Shown: positions 14,564-24,469, numbered from the stretch's first letter. The stretch: 40,833 nucleotides of DNA from Methanobacteriota archaeon (GCA_029547605.1 JAKPPB010000101.1:1-40833), one strand, 5' to 3'. Notes: generated by a model from the sequence alone, not told the origin. Made by a program: numbers and translations.

Positions 14564-16555
14564 ATGCAGAGTGCATGGAGGGAAAAAAAGATTTGGAGAG
14601 GGTATGCAGGGGTAGTGTTGCTGGTCCTGGCGCTTGCATCGTGCGGGCATGCGGCGGGTTCCGAGATACGGGCGACCACCTGCAGTATTCCATCCCCTGG
14701 TGAGACAGGGGAATGCACGCTCATCCTTGACCGGGTCTCGCCCGGGCTTTCGGAGTTTGAGGTGCAGGTGACACTTGAGAACCCTGCAATCGGCAAGATC
14801 ACGGGGATACGGTTTCCATCTTGGGCGAACCTGAACAGCAAGAGTAAGGTGCCGGCAGATTCCGTCGTGCTGAAAGGTGCCGATGCGGGGAGAAAGGTCG
14901 GCCCCGGTCAGAGCGAGGTAGTCCTTGCCACGCTTACCATCCGCGGGGATGCCACCGGTACGTGCGGGATCCAGGTAGTGGTGCTTGGGATGAAGGACGA
15001 GGCCGGGTCGCCGTACCTCATTGCAGGAAAAGACGGGACCCTGACTGTGCGGGAACCGCCTGAAGATATCCCTGAGAGGGAGAGTTCTGCGGGATCATCC
15101 TCTCTCCTGCCCCACGACATGGGAGTTCAAATTATTTTGATGCCGACGCTGACTCCCGCTCCTCCAGGACCAGAGGTGACGGCCGTTCCGGAAGAATCCC
15201 TTCCCATTCCCCCTGATACCTTTAGGGAGAATAATATCGGGAGTGATGACCAGGATCCTGAAAATCCAGGCACAGAAGAGAAGACAGGGGTCCTCTGCAC
15301 CGATTCAGAACCGGGTGGTGCGAAGGTGACGGTAGACGGCCGCATCATCGGTAAAACTCCCCTTTGCATAGTACTTGATGAGGGGGCCCACCATCTCTTT
15401 GTCTCGGCAGAGGGATACTCCCCCTGGGAAGGAGAGGTGTTCGTCTCCTCGACCGAACAACCCAATCGTGCATATATCATCCTCGAAGAGGAACGGGTAT
15501 ACACCATCACCGCCGGCACGGGGACCCATGGCTCCGTGCATCCCTCAGGGAGCGTGAGGGTCGGCCATGGGGAATCGGCTGTGTTTACCTTCTCGCCTGA
15601 CCCGGGGTACCGTCTGGGCGGAATACAGATTGATGGAGTTTGGTATGATGCCAAATCTCCTGTCCTGTTCGAGGATGTGACCACCAACCATTCTCTGTGG
15701 GGGACTTTCACTCCGATCCCTCCCCCTGTAGCAGGTTTTTCGGCGAACCGAACCGAAGGATATGCGCCCCTGGGAGTCCTTTTCCGGGACCAGACCACGG
15801 GTGAGGTGTCTGGAATGCTCTGGGAATTTGGCGACAATACGAGTTCGTTTGAAACCTCCCCTGTGCATACGTACGTGCGGACAGGGAGCTACACGGTGAG
15901 CCTTGAAGTGTGCGGGGCAGGCGGGTGCAATCTCTCCCGCAAGGAGCATTACATCATTGTCAGAGAAAAAGAACCGCTCATTGCAGATTTCACAGCCAAT
16001 GCCACCTTTGGTCCCGCACCACTCTGTGTCCAGTTCCAGGACAATTCCACCGGGAATCCCGCATCCTGGTACTGGGACTTCGGGGACGGGACCAATTCCA
16101 CGGGTCCCTCCCCCTGCCACCTCTTTGCTGCACCGGGTATCTATACAGTCCGCCTCATCATCGTTGCCGATGATGGCGTGACGGAGGCAGCAAAGGAAGG
16201 GGTGGTGAACGTCAGTCCGCAGGTCATTGGAGGAAGTGTGGGATTCTTCGAAGTAAGGTGTCCTGCAGAAGGGGCGCATGTCTTCCTGGATGGACGATAC
16301 AAGGGCCCGGTTGAGAACGGGTCGCTGACCATCCCTGTCTATGTCACCGCAACCCCCTCTCGCATCATCCAGGTGAAAGCAGAAGGATACCTGCAATATT
16401 ATGGATACCTGCAGGACTATCCAATGGAAGGAGAGACCATAGTGCTGGAGATCCCCCTCCAACCCGCCCTCTCAAACGGCTCGGTCGCGGCGAGGTTCCA
16501 GGTACCCCCTCTTATGGGGAACCTCTCACTCTCCGGGTCCTCTCCCCTCGTGTGA
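14564..16555 (+). CDS. secreted surface protein with PEGA and PKD domains
   Basis: A 663-residue exported protein. Residues 13-27 form a signal peptide ending LALASC, so C27 could be a lipid anchor. Residues 33-162 resemble a cohesin-like beta domain (TLENPAIGKITGIRFPSWANL). A low-complexity Pro/Glu linker covers 163-240. A PEGA domain is at about 243-308 (AKVTVDGRIIGKTPL). An InlB/Listeria-Bacteroides-like repeat is at 312-382 (ITAGTGTHGSVHPSG). Two PKD domains are at about 388-467 and 472-551 (each with W-x-FGD), and a second PEGA domain is at 562-632. It is probably on the cell surface, in adhesion or envelope structure; the ligand is unknown. It has its own promoter and does not belong functionally to ruvCAB. 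Confidence 0.82.
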   Translation: MQSAWREKKIWRGYAGVVLLVLALASCGHAAGSEIRATTCSIPSPGETGECTLILDRVSPGLSEFEVQVTLENPAIGKITGIRFPSWANLNSKSKVPADSVVLKGADAGRKVGPGQSEVVLATLTIRGDATGTCGIQVVVLGMKDEAGSPYLIAGKDGTLTVREPPEDIPERESSAGSSSLLPHDMGVQIILMPTLTPAPPGPEVTAVPEESLPIPPDTFRENNIGSDDQDPENPGTEEKTGVLCTDSEPGGAKVTVDGRIIGKTPLCIVLDEGAHHLFVSAEGYSPWEGEVFVSSTEQPNRAYIILEEERVYTITAGTGTHGSVHPSGSVRVGHGESAVFTFSPDPGYRLGGIQIDGVWYDAKSPVLFEDVTTNHSLWGTFTPIPPPVAGFSANRTEGYAPLGVLFRDQTTGEVSGMLWEFGDNTSSFETSPVHTYVRTGSYTVSLEVCGAGGCNLSRKEHYIIVREKEPLIADFTANATFGPAPLCVQFQDNSTGNPASWYWDFGDGTNSTGPSPCHLFAAPGIYTVRLIIVADDGVTEAAKEGVVNVSPQVIGGSVGFFEVRCPAEGAHVFLDGRYKGPVENGSLTIPVYVTATPSRIIQVKAEGYLQYYGYLQDYPMEGETIVLEIPLQPALSNGSVAARFQVPPLMGNLSLSGSSPLV

Positions 16556-16625
16556 AGTATCCCCCTTCCCCGTATATTGGTACCGCTCCAACATTTTTTC
16601 TTCACGCAAGCCCTACTGATACAGC

Positions 16626-17057
16626 ATGGAGCAGTGCGATGTCACCGGCCTCTCGCCGAGGAAAGTCGCGTACCTGAAGTATCTTTACGACAGAGAAGGG
16701 ACGGCAAGAACGGGAGAGATAGCGACCCACTTCACCATTGATCCCTCCACGGCTACGAAGGCTGTCCGTGAACTCTCTGCCGCGGGCCTTGTGGACCACC
16801 GGCCTTATTCGGGCGTGAGGCTGACGGAGAAAGGACAGGAGTGTGCTGAATTCCTCGTGAGGCGACACCGTATCCTGGGGCTCATCCTTGCCCATTATGG
16901 CCTTGAAGGGGAAGAGGCATGCAGGGAGGCGGAACGGTTCGAGTCATACGTCACAAGCGATGCCATCAACAAGATGTGCGAGTCGATGGGCCACCCGACC
17001 CGCGGGATATGCGGCACCATCAGCCATGGGCGGGGATGCGGTATTGACGATCAATGA
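16626..17057 (+). CDS. DtxR/MntR-family metal-dependent transcriptional regulator
   Basis: A 143-residue regulator. The N-terminal winged helix-turn-helix spans about 10-70 (ARTGEIATHFTIDPSTATKAVRELSAAGLVDH). The dimerisation and metal-binding helices follow (RRHRILGLILAHYGLEGEEACREAERFE, about 79-106), with C99 and the nearby Glu and His residues as likely ligands. Family members bind Fe, Mn or Zn and repress importer genes. It lies directly upstream of a zinc/manganese ABC importer on the same strand, so it probably controls that operon and itself. There is no C-terminal SH3-like domain, as in MntR. It ends HGRGCGIDDQ, with extra Cys and His that might also bind metal. Confidence 0.82.
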   Translation: MEQCDVTGLSPRKVAYLKYLYDREGTARTGEIATHFTIDPSTATKAVRELSAAGLVDHRPYSGVRLTEKGQECAEFLVRRHRILGLILAHYGLEGEEACREAERFESYVTSDAINKMCESMGHPTRGICGTISHGRGCGIDDQ

Positions 17058-17076
17058 GAGGAGCGGGCATGGATTG

Positions 17077-18069
17077 GTGCCCTGGACTCTCCGGGATCGG
17101 CATGTATTCATTGGGAGAGGAGGCGACCGGTCCGCATCCTTTTTGATACTGCTCGTCCTTGCCGCACTATGCCTTGCAGGGTGCCTCGGAGGGAAGACAG
17201 GAGATGAGCCCTGGCAAAACGCGGCCGGGGATGGGCCTCGGCTCAGCGTGGTTGTCACGCTCCTCCCACAGGAGGAGGTTGCCAGGGCCGTGGGAGGTGA
17301 GAGGGTTTTTATCACGGTCGTCGTGCCACCCGGTGTTGAGCCGCATACCTATGAGCCTTCTGCCGCGCAGATCGTCCAGATATCCCGGGCAGATCTTTAC
17401 CTACGACTCGGCCCGGGTTTGCTGCCTTTCGAAGATGCGCTGGTTGATCGCCTCAAAACCCTGAATCCTGGCATGAGGATTGTCGACACATCGAGGGGGG
17501 TCTCCCCTATCACGATGCCAGGACAGGGGCATGACACCGCCAAGGGAGTCGACCCGCACGTATGGCTCTCTTTGGCTCACCTGCGCCTCATGGCAGGGAA
17601 CATGGCGGATGCATTTATTGCCGCAGACCCTGCGCATGAGGAGGCTTATGCCGCCTCGAGGGACGAATATATCGCCAGGGTCGAGGACACGGACAGGAGG
17701 ATAAGGGGCTTGCTTCTGGGGATGGAGGGAAAGCCGTTCCTGGTCTTCCACCCTGCATGGGGGTACTTTGCCCGGGAGTACGGGCTTGTCCAGGTGGCAG
17801 TGGGCGAGGACGGCAGGGAACCCGGCGCAAGAGGGCTCTCATCGCTGATAGCGCGTGCAAGGGAAGAAGGGATACGGGTGGTCTTTGCAGAACCTCAGTA
17901 TGACACGAGGGGGAGCGAGGTGGTCGCCCGCGAGATAGGCGGAAGGGTGGTCCTGATCGATCCTCTCGCCCCGGATACCCTTGCGAACCTTGAACGGGTC
18001 GCGTCCGAGATCTCCGAGAGCTACGGCGGTATGAAGGAGGAGGGGGAGAATCGTGATCCCGGCCATTGA
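17077..18069 (+). CDS. znuA: zinc/manganese ABC transporter, substrate-binding lipoprotein
   Basis: A cluster A-I metal-binding protein of about 330 residues. The signal sequence FLILLVLAALCLAGC gives a lipidated Cys. The metal ligands expected for ZnuA/MntC proteins are present: His in GVEPHTYEP, His in DPHVWLS, His in FHPAWGYF and Asp in LIDPLAP. The His-rich loop is short (PGQGHDTAKG), so Zn versus Mn is undecided. No ATG stands near the signal peptide in this frame. I chose GTG 17077 (TTG 17074 is the alternative) because GAGAGGAG lies 11-14 bases upstream. An ATG at 17069 is in another frame and stops after 25 codons. The end overlaps znuC by 17 bases. Confidence 0.83.
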   Translation: MPWTLRDRHVFIGRGGDRSASFLILLVLAALCLAGCLGGKTGDEPWQNAAGDGPRLSVVVTLLPQEEVARAVGGERVFITVVVPPGVEPHTYEPSAAQIVQISRADLYLRLGPGLLPFEDALVDRLKTLNPGMRIVDTSRGVSPITMPGQGHDTAKGVDPHVWLSLAHLRLMAGNMADAFIAADPAHEEAYAASRDEYIARVEDTDRRIRGLLLGMEGKPFLVFHPAWGYFAREYGLVQVAVGEDGREPGARGLSSLIARAREEGIRVVFAEPQYDTRGSEVVAREIGGRVVLIDPLAPDTLANLERVASEISESYGGMKEEGENRDPGH

Positions 18070-18823
18070 GGTAAAGGATGTCTCGTTTGGGCAGAATGGA
18101 AACCTTATCCTCGACAGGGTATCGTTGTCGGTCATGGAGGGCGACATGTACGCCCTTATCGGGCCAAACGGCGGGGGAAAGACCACCCTTCTTAAGATCA
18201 TCCTTGGCCTCGTACCTGCACGGGCTGGATCGGTCACTGTCTATGGGCAAAGTCCCCGGCAGGGAAGAGAGCTGGTGGGGTACGTACCCCAGTTCCGGAC
18301 CTTTGATTTCCGCTATCCCATCACTGTGAGGGAGATGGTCCTTTCCGGGAGACTCTCCCATACCCGAGGCGTGCTCAGGCGATACCGAGAGGAGGACCAC
18401 GCGGCGACCCGGGAAGTGCTTGAACGACTGGATCTCGCGGGACTCTCGGACCGGACGCTCTCGCACCTCTCGGGGGGAGAGCAACAGAGGGCGATCCTCG
18501 CGCGTGCCCTGGTGGGCAACCCCCGCGTGCTGATCCTCGACGAACCAACAGTGTACATCGATACACCCACTGCCTTTGAGTTCTTCGATATACTCAAGGA
18601 CCTGAAGAGGTCGATGACCATCCTCCTGGTGAGCCACGATATCGGGGTCATCTCAAGGCACGTGACCAAGGTTGCATGCCTGAACCACACGCTTCACACC
18701 CACAATACGCCCGAGATCACCGAGGACATGATTGCTGCAACCTACCATTGCCCGGTGGATCTCATCGCCCACGGACTGCCTCACCGGGTGTTCGGCGACC
18801 ACGGGGGGAGGGAAGGCAAATGA
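18053..18823 (+). CDS. znuC: zinc/manganese ABC transporter, ATP-binding protein
   Basis: A 256-residue ABC ATPase. Walker A GPNGGGKTT is at about 37-45, the Q-loop is in YVPQF, the signature LSGGEQQR is at about 140-147, Walker B is LILDEPT, and the H-loop is in VSHD. The start is GTG 18053 inside znuA, and the end overlaps the permease by ATGA. It powers metal uptake through ZnuB. The C-terminal stretch is His-rich (NHTLHTHN, YHCPVDLIAHGLPHRVFGDHGG), a feature often seen in zinc/manganese importers. Confidence 0.88.
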   Translation: MIPAIEVKDVSFGQNGNLILDRVSLSVMEGDMYALIGPNGGGKTTLLKIILGLVPARAGSVTVYGQSPRQGRELVGYVPQFRTFDFRYPITVREMVLSGRLSHTRGVLRRYREEDHAATREVLERLDLAGLSDRTLSHLSGGEQQRAILARALVGNPRVLILDEPTVYIDTPTAFEFFDILKDLKRSMTILLVSHDIGVISRHVTKVACLNHTLHTHNTPEITEDMIAATYHCPVDLIAHGLPHRVFGDHGGREGK

Positions 18824-19632
18824 TCGGACCGGGGATCCTGGAGTACGAGTTCTTCCAGAATGCCATTCTTGCCGGTCTCCTTGCAAGCCTCTCCTGCGGT
18901 ATCATCGGCAGTTACGTCGTGGTGAAACGCATGGTCTCGATCTCTGGGGGCATCTCCCACGCAGCTTTCGGAGGAGTGGGCCTTGGATATCTCTTCGGCG
19001 TGGACCCCCTGGCAGGGGCATTCGGGTTCACCACCGCGGTGGCGCTTGGCATAGGTGTCCTTAAAGAGAAGGCAGGGCAGAACCTCGATACGCTGGTTGC
19101 AGCCGTCTGGGCAGCCGGGATGGCAGTGGGGATCATCTGCATCAGTCTTGCGCCTGGGTATGCCCCGGACCTCTTCAGCTATCTCTTCGGAAACATCCTG
19201 CTGGTGCCGCGGTCGGATATCGTCATGATGGGGGTGCTGTGCGGGGTGGTCCTTGGTGTTGTGGCAGTTCTTTACACGCAGTTGCAGGCGGTCACCTTCG
19301 ACGAGGAATACGCCCGCGTGATGAACCTGCCTGTCACCTGGTTATCGCTTCTCCTCCTGGTGCTGGTCGCCATCACGGTGGTCATGCTCATACGGGTGGT
19401 GGGAATCATCCTCGTCATTGCCCTCCTCACCCTCCCTGCGGCGACGGCCCGCGGGTTTTCAAAGACACTCTTTTCCATGATGGCATTGTCTGTGTGCCTG
19501 GGCCTCGTATTCTCACTCGGGGGGCTCTGGCTCTCCTACCTCCTCGATATTCCTTCAGGGGCAACGATCATCCTCTTCGCGACTGCCGGGTACGTGATCT
19601 CCCTCCCCTTTTCCCGGATTGGGGGTGGGTGA
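18820..19632 (+). CDS. znuB: zinc/manganese ABC transporter, permease
   Basis: A 270-residue integral membrane protein with about eight or nine hydrophobic helices, of the ABC-3 family. SYVVVKRMVSISGGISHAAFGGVGLGYL (about 32-59) holds the conserved G-x-S-H-x2-[FL]-x-G motif, and VGIILVIALLTLPAATA (about 193-209) is the family's second signature. ATG 18820 overlaps the znuC stop (ATGA), and GGGAGGG precedes it at about eight bases. With znuA and znuC it forms a complete importer, probably under the DtxR-like regulator two genes upstream. The convergent ppx gene follows after 48 bases. Confidence 0.88.
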   Translation: MIGPGILEYEFFQNAILAGLLASLSCGIIGSYVVVKRMVSISGGISHAAFGGVGLGYLFGVDPLAGAFGFTTAVALGIGVLKEKAGQNLDTLVAAVWAAGMAVGIICISLAPGYAPDLFSYLFGNILLVPRSDIVMMGVLCGVVLGVVAVLYTQLQAVTFDEEYARVMNLPVTWLSLLLLVLVAITVVMLIRVVGIILVIALLTLPAATARGFSKTLFSMMALSVCLGLVFSLGGLWLSYLLDIPSGATIILFATAGYVISLPFSRIGGG

Positions 19633-19680
19633 CGTCAGAAAAAGTCCTGATCCAGGCAATCTTCCCAAGGCAGGCGTCCC

Positions 19681-21459
19681 TCAGCGGGAATCTCCTGTAT
19701 AGATGCGGCCGCTCGCCGTGCAATCTTTGGCCCGAGAAGAAATGGTATCGCACCTCTCATCCTTACTGTCCTCTCCAGGATGCCACTCCCTCGAAATGGA
19801 ATGGTTGAGAAGGTGCGGCAGAGAATCTCCTTCAAGCTCGTGTATCTCACCCAGTTCCGCCCTGCGCACTTCTGTCACGAGTCTTCGCCCGAATATCCTC
19901 CGGAAATTTCCTGCTTCATGCTCGATCCCCCACAACTCGAGCTGGCAGTCTCCCACGGCGCTGATGAGCAGGACCGCATTCTTCCCGGTGGTTCCCTGGA
20001 ACGCGGCATGGCGCACGAGGGCAGCATGACTCCGATCGAGGCTCTCGGCCATCCGGAGCAGTGCGACAAGCGCCCGTGCCCTCTTCTGGTCTGCCGGGTC
20101 GAGTCCCGTTGATGCCAGTTCCTGTTTTCCCGGGGCTTTTTTCCGGTGAAACCGTGCGATGGTTGCCATGATCAACGCCTCTTTTCGGGAGAACCCTGGC
20201 AGGTCGCTGTTGCTGATGAGGTAGTGGGAGTGGACCTGGTGGTCCTGGTAGGAGATAAACGACCCCACATCATGCAGGAACGTCGCATAAAGGAGGAGCT
20301 CCCTCTCCTCCTGCCCGAATCCGTGGAGCCCTGCCTTTCCCGCGGAGTCAAAGAGCTCCAGTGCGATCTTTGCCACGGTCCTTGCATGGAACTCGTTCAC
20401 TCCGCATGAGCGGGCGAATTGAAGGACACTCCGATCACGGACAGTGAGCTGGCCCAGGAGTGGAAACCCCTCCATCCTGGTGAGGTAATCTGCGAGGAGC
20501 CCGTCCTGAAGGCCTCTTCCGGTGATCTCAATCCTATCTATGGAGAGTGCCTCCATGAGGCAGTCTAGGACTGCTGCTCCGGCAATGATAATGTCTGCCC
20601 GGTCAGGGTTGATACCAGGGACATTCCGTCTCTCCTTGAGAGGCAGTGAACAGAGAAGTGAAATTACGCGGGAGAGGCTCTTTCGATCAAGGACTTCAGG
20701 GCCAGATGATCTCGACTGGTTATTGATCCGGCTTGCGATCTCCCCCAGGTTTATGATGGTCCCTGAACTTCCGATTGCCCTCCCTGGTATCTTCACGGGG
20801 AACCTGGAGATTTCCCTTGCGATTACCTCGTGCACGTAGCGGCAGATCGATTCGTATCGTTTTTTTGAGACGCTGCCATCAAAGCCGCGTACAAAGAACT
20901 GGTTCGTCAGGCGGATGGCACCAAGCGGCAGCGAGGCAAGCACCTCATAGGTGTGCTGTCCGCCAACGATAATCTCTGTGCTCCCGCCGCCGATATCAAC
21001 GAAGACTGCGCGTTCGTCTCCCAGATGCGTATTGCCAGCAACGCCGAGATAGATGAGCCTTGCCTCCTCTTCGCCCGATATGACCCGGACATCGAGGCGG
21101 GCCTCCTGCCTGAGACGGTGGAGGAGTTCATTCTTGTTCATCGCCTCCCTCGTGGCAGACGTCGCCACTGCCACATACTCTTCAACACCAAAGGAATGCG
21201 CGAGGTCGATGAACCTCTGGCAGACCACCACCGCCCTCTCGATGGCACTTTCCCTTATGCAGTGGTCATCGAAATCCCCTTCTCCCAGGCGCACGACCTC
21301 TTTCTGCCGGGTGAGCACCTGGTAGGTGCAGTCCCTGTGGAGGCAGACCACCAGGAGACGTATGGAGTTTGTGCCAATATCGAAGAACGCGACCACCCTG
21401 CCGTCCCCGTGGGTCCCGGCACCCGGTCTCCCCTGGGAACACGGCAGGCTTGCGGTCAT
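19681..21459 (-). CDS. ppx: exopolyphosphatase / pppGpp phosphohydrolase family with HD domain
   Basis: A 592-residue Ppx/GppA protein that probably removes phosphate from polyphosphate ends. The two ATP-fold phosphate loops are FFDIGTNSIRLLVV (25-38) and VDIGGGSTEIIVGG (154-167), and the catalytic region ISGEEEARLIYLG is at 127-139. The C-terminal half has an HD domain (YATFLHDVGSFISYQDHQVHSHYLI). The frame extends upstream into the MFS gene, but ATG 21459 overlaps the MFS stop (ATGA) and is the natural start. It is the last gene of the aCPSF1-MFS-ppx unit. Archaea usually lack ppGpp, so polyphosphate is the more likely substrate. Confidence 0.88.
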   Translation of the reverse strand: MTASLPCSQGRPGAGTHGDGRVVAFFDIGTNSIRLLVVCLHRDCTYQVLTRQKEVVRLGEGDFDDHCIRESAIERAVVVCQRFIDLAHSFGVEEYVAVATSATREAMNKNELLHRLRQEARLDVRVISGEEEARLIYLGVAGNTHLGDERAVFVDIGGGSTEIIVGGQHTYEVLASLPLGAIRLTNQFFVRGFDGSVSKKRYESICRYVHEVIAREISRFPVKIPGRAIGSSGTIINLGEIASRINNQSRSSGPEVLDRKSLSRVISLLCSLPLKERRNVPGINPDRADIIIAGAAVLDCLMEALSIDRIEITGRGLQDGLLADYLTRMEGFPLLGQLTVRDRSVLQFARSCGVNEFHARTVAKIALELFDSAGKAGLHGFGQEERELLLYATFLHDVGSFISYQDHQVHSHYLISNSDLPGFSRKEALIMATIARFHRKKAPGKQELASTGLDPADQKRARALVALLRMAESLDRSHAALVRHAAFQGTTGKNAVLLISAVGDCQLELWGIEHEAGNFRRIFGRRLVTEVRRAELGEIHELEGDSLPHLLNHSISREWHPGEDSKDERCDTISSRAKDCTASGRIYTGDSR

Positions 21460-22559
21460 GCGTTCCCTGCCTTCAGGCTGCACCCGCAGCGGCCGATAGT
21501 CGCGGCGACGAGGAGAGCGCACAGGGCAATGGCTGCAAATGCTGCAGGAAACCCTGCATACTCAGCCAGGGCTCCTGCAAGGAAGGGAAGGAGGGTCATT
21601 CCACCGTAGCTCGCAGTATTGAAGAGCCCCATCAGCACCCCCTGGCGGGCGCTTACACCGGCGAGAAACGCAAGCTGGGAGATCATCACCATCCCTGCGA
21701 GCCACCCGACAAGGAGGAAGCCCCACATTGAGAAGAAGGTCAATATCACTGCTCCGGCCATGGCGACTGCTGCAGCCCGGATAGTGGGGACAGGGGGAAG
21801 GCTGGCATGGGAAGCAACCAGGATGGCGGCGATCGTGGCCAGGTTCATCAGGGCGATCTCCTGGGAGACAAGATCAGGGGACAAGTCCGTGAACTCGGGG
21901 TGAAGCGCGGTGAGCGCGCCGGTGATGCCGATGATCAGGACAGCGGAGGCCCAGAGCCAGAAATAGGAAGAAAAGACCAGTTTCAGACGCCCAAAGGTTG
22001 CCGATGCGGTTTCAACAGGCATACCTGCAGCCCCCGGGATGCGTGTTTTCATCGCAAAGGAGAGCGCGAGGGGGAGCGCAGATGCGATGGTGAAGAGGTA
22101 TATCCCTGCGTATACGCCGGCCCACCGGAGCACGAGCCACCCTGTGCCCAGGAGTCCTACCAGGAGGCCGAGGTTGAGGAGCGCCATGAAATAACCGCTC
22201 ATGCGCTCGTGGTCGGGCCGGGCGTTGAGAAGGGCGAGCGCCGCAGGGACAAAGAGCCCTGCGCCAAACCCCTCAAGAAGCCGCCCTGCCAGGACAAGCG
22301 CGGGCGATGGGGCGACCGCGAGAACGATTCCACTGAGGAATGTGAGGAGGAGCCCGGCCCTGATGAGCGGGACCTCGCCAATCCGGTCGGCAAGATAGCC
22401 TGCGGGGAGGACAAGCAGGAACGCACCGAGAAAATACGCAGAAAAGAGAGCACCCTGTGCTGTTGTCCCGGCGGCAAAAGAGGGGAGGACCGGGACAATC
22501 GCATTGGAGAGGGCCATGACCACGAATACCCCGATGAAGAGGGGCAGGCGAGCTCTCAT
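21456..22559 (-). CDS. MFS transporter
   Basis: A 367-residue permease with about 12 hydrophobic segments. The MFS loop 2-3 motif is [13 protein letters not shown] (about 54-66), and [22 protein letters not shown] matches the fourth/fifth helix motif of drug/proton antiporters. The start ATG 22559 overlaps the aCPSF1 stop and the end overlaps the ppx start, both by ATGA. The substrate cannot be told from the sequence; multidrug or small-metabolite export is possible. Its placement between an RNA 3'-end nuclease and a polyphosphatase does not suggest a specific cargo. Confidence 0.82.
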   Translation of the reverse strand: MRARLPLFIGVFVVMALSNAIVPVLPSFAAGTTAQGALFSAYFLGAFLLVLPAGYLADRIGEVPLIRAGLLLTFLSGIVLAVAPSPALVLAGRLLEGFGAGLFVPAALALLNARPDHERMSGYFMALLNLGLLVGLLGTGWLVLRWAGVYAGIYLFTIASALPLALSFAMKTRIPGAAGMPVETASATFGRLKLVFSSYFWLWASAVLIIGITGALTALHPEFTDLSPDLVSQEIALMNLATIAAILVASHASLPPVPTIRAAAVAMAGAVILTFFSMWGFLLVGWLAGMVMISQLAFLAGVSARQGVLMGLFNTASYGGMTLLPFLAGALAEYAGFPAAFAAIALCALLVAATIGRCGCSLKAGNA

Positions 22560-24445
22560 ACCAGTCGGTACGTCTCCAGGTTCATGGGGGAATGGGTCTC
22601 GATGTGGAAGCGCTTGTAAAGCGAACTCGCAAGGTCTATGGTATTGTTCTCGTCGCCGTGCACCGTGAAGATCTTCTCGGGGCGGGGCTGGATGTGGCCG
22701 ATATAGTTCATCAGCTGCTTCCTGTCGGAGTGGCCGGAGAACCCGTCGATAGTTACGATCTCGAGGTTGATCACGATGGTGTCCTTTCTCCCGATCGGCA
22801 CCTCCCTCCACCCTTTCTGGATGCGCCGGCCCAGGGTCCCGTCAGCCTGGTACCCGACAAAGACCAGGGCATTGCGTTCGTCCGACGCGAGGTTGCTCAG
22901 GTACTCCATGACAGGCCCGCCGTTCAGCATCCCGCTCGTGGTGATGATGACGCAGGGATCGCCATTGATCACTCTCTCCCTGAGATCCGGCGAGTCAACC
23001 GGGACGAAGTACTCCGCAAGGAAGGGATTATGCCCTTCCTTGAAGATCTGCGTGCGGAGGTCGCTGTTCAGGTACTCGGGGTAGGTCGTGTGAATTGCGG
23101 TCGCCTCCCTTATCATCCCGTCGAGGTAGATCTTCACCCGCGGGATCTTCTCCTTCCTCATCGCCTCCTCGAGTGCCAGCATTACCTCCTGCGATCTTCC
23201 CACCGCAAACGCAGGAATGATGACTTTTCCTCCCCTCTGGATGACGGTCTTCACCGTCTCGTACAGTTTCTCCTCGGCCTCTGCCCTGGAAGGCTGCATG
23301 TCAGCACTTCCTCCGTAAGTGCTCTCCATCACGAGCGCCTCGAGACGGGGGAAGTTGTTTGTTGCCGGGTTGAAGAGGCGGCTCTTGCTGAAGTTGAAGT
23401 CACCGGTAAACGCGATGTTATAGAGACCGTCCCCGATATGGAAGTGGGTAATCGCCGAACCAAGGATGTGGCCGGCATTGTGGAACGTCAGCTTGATGTC
23501 GGGAGCGATGTCAGTGACGCTCCCATAGTTGAGGGTGATGGAGTGCCGGATGTAGTTCTTGACCTCGTTTGAGCTGTAGGGGATCTTCCGGTCCTCCTTG
23601 CTGACGACGTCGAGGTAATCGAGCTGAAGCATGGCCGAGAGGTCCCGTGTCGGAGGGGTGCTGTAGACAGGGCCGTCGTATCCATATTTAAAGAGAAGGG
23701 GCACCAGGGCACAGTGGTCGAGGTGCGCATGGGTGAGGACCACCGCGTCCAGCTGGCTCAGGGGGTGGATCTCTGGGATATAGAGGTAAGGGGTGCTCGC
23801 ACTGTTCCCCGGCTTCTCGCCGCAATCAACGAGGACCCTTGACTCCGGGGTGGAGATAAGGAACGCGGCCCTCCCCACCTCCCGGCAGCATCCGAGCATC
23901 GTGACCCTGACCCACTGGTCCCGTGCGATCACGTCCCTGTGGATGCGTCTTCCAATAGTGCGGAGGAAATCCTTCCTCTCCTCGTTGACAGACCGCAGGT
24001 ACTGGCGGATCTGCTTGACTGTCACGCTCTCGATGGGGGGCGTCCTCACGACTTTCGGCGTCCAGCCGATGTGTTTCGTGATCTCGCGGAGGGTCGCCCC
24101 GTTCTTTCCGATCACGACACCGGGCTTCTCTGCTTCGATAAGGACTTCGCCGGTATCTGCATCGAAGTAGATGTCGGTGATTCCCGCGTTCTCTGCAACG
24201 ACTGCACGGATGTCCTGGACCGCTTTTTCCGGGTCCTCGAGGACGTTTGGGCGGACGACGATCCGCTTCCGGAGGTCACGGGCCAGGATCTTGATCAGGT
24301 CTGCCTGGTCGGCGAACTTCTTGGGGTCATCGGTGTAGATGACCAGTTCCGGCCCTTCGAACTCCACCTCCGAGACGGTGATCCCATGGGGAACTTTCTC
24401 ATTGATCTTGTTCTTGAGCTCTTTGAGTCTCTCTTCTATAAGCAT
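22556..24445 (-). CDS. fttA: archaeal CPSF-like beta-CASP ribonuclease / transcription termination factor
   Basis: A 629-residue aCPSF1 (FttA) protein. Two KH domains fill the first 150 residues ([19 protein letters not shown] at about 110-128). A metallo-beta-lactamase domain has [13 protein letters not shown] (H239, H241, D243, H244). The beta-CASP insertion includes [12 protein letters not shown], and [12 protein letters not shown] is near the C-terminus. Established knowledge: this enzyme cuts RNA at U-rich tracts and ends transcription across archaea. The frame begins TTG-ATG; ATG 24445 with AGGT nearby gives the family-like [10 protein letters not shown]. It sits 24 bases after psmB and couples by ATGA to the MFS gene. 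Confidence 0.95.
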   Translation of the reverse strand: MLIEERLKELKNKINEKVPHGITVSEVEFEGPELVIYTDDPKKFADQADLIKILARDLRKRIVVRPNVLEDPEKAVQDIRAVVAENAGITDIYFDADTGEVLIEAEKPGVVIGKNGATLREITKHIGWTPKVVRTPPIESVTVKQIRQYLRSVNEERKDFLRTIGRRIHRDVIARDQWVRVTMLGCCREVGRAAFLISTPESRVLVDCGEKPGNSASTPYLYIPEIHPLSQLDAVVLTHAHLDHCALVPLLFKYGYDGPVYSTPPTRDLSAMLQLDYLDVVSKEDRKIPYSSNEVKNYIRHSITLNYGSVTDIAPDIKLTFHNAGHILGSAITHFHIGDGLYNIAFTGDFNFSKSRLFNPATNNFPRLEALVMESTYGGSADMQPSRAEAEEKLYETVKTVIQRGGKVIIPAFAVGRSQEVMLALEEAMRKEKIPRVKIYLDGMIREATAIHTTYPEYLNSDLRTQIFKEGHNPFLAEYFVPVDSPDLRERVINGDPCVIITTSGMLNGGPVMEYLSNLASDERNALVFVGYQADGTLGRRIQKGWREVPIGRKDTIVINLEIVTIDGFSGHSDRKQLMNYIGHIQPRPEKIFTVHGDENNTIDLASSLYKRFHIETHSPMNLETYRLV

Positions 24446-24469
24446 CAAAACCTACCCGAAAAAAAGGAG

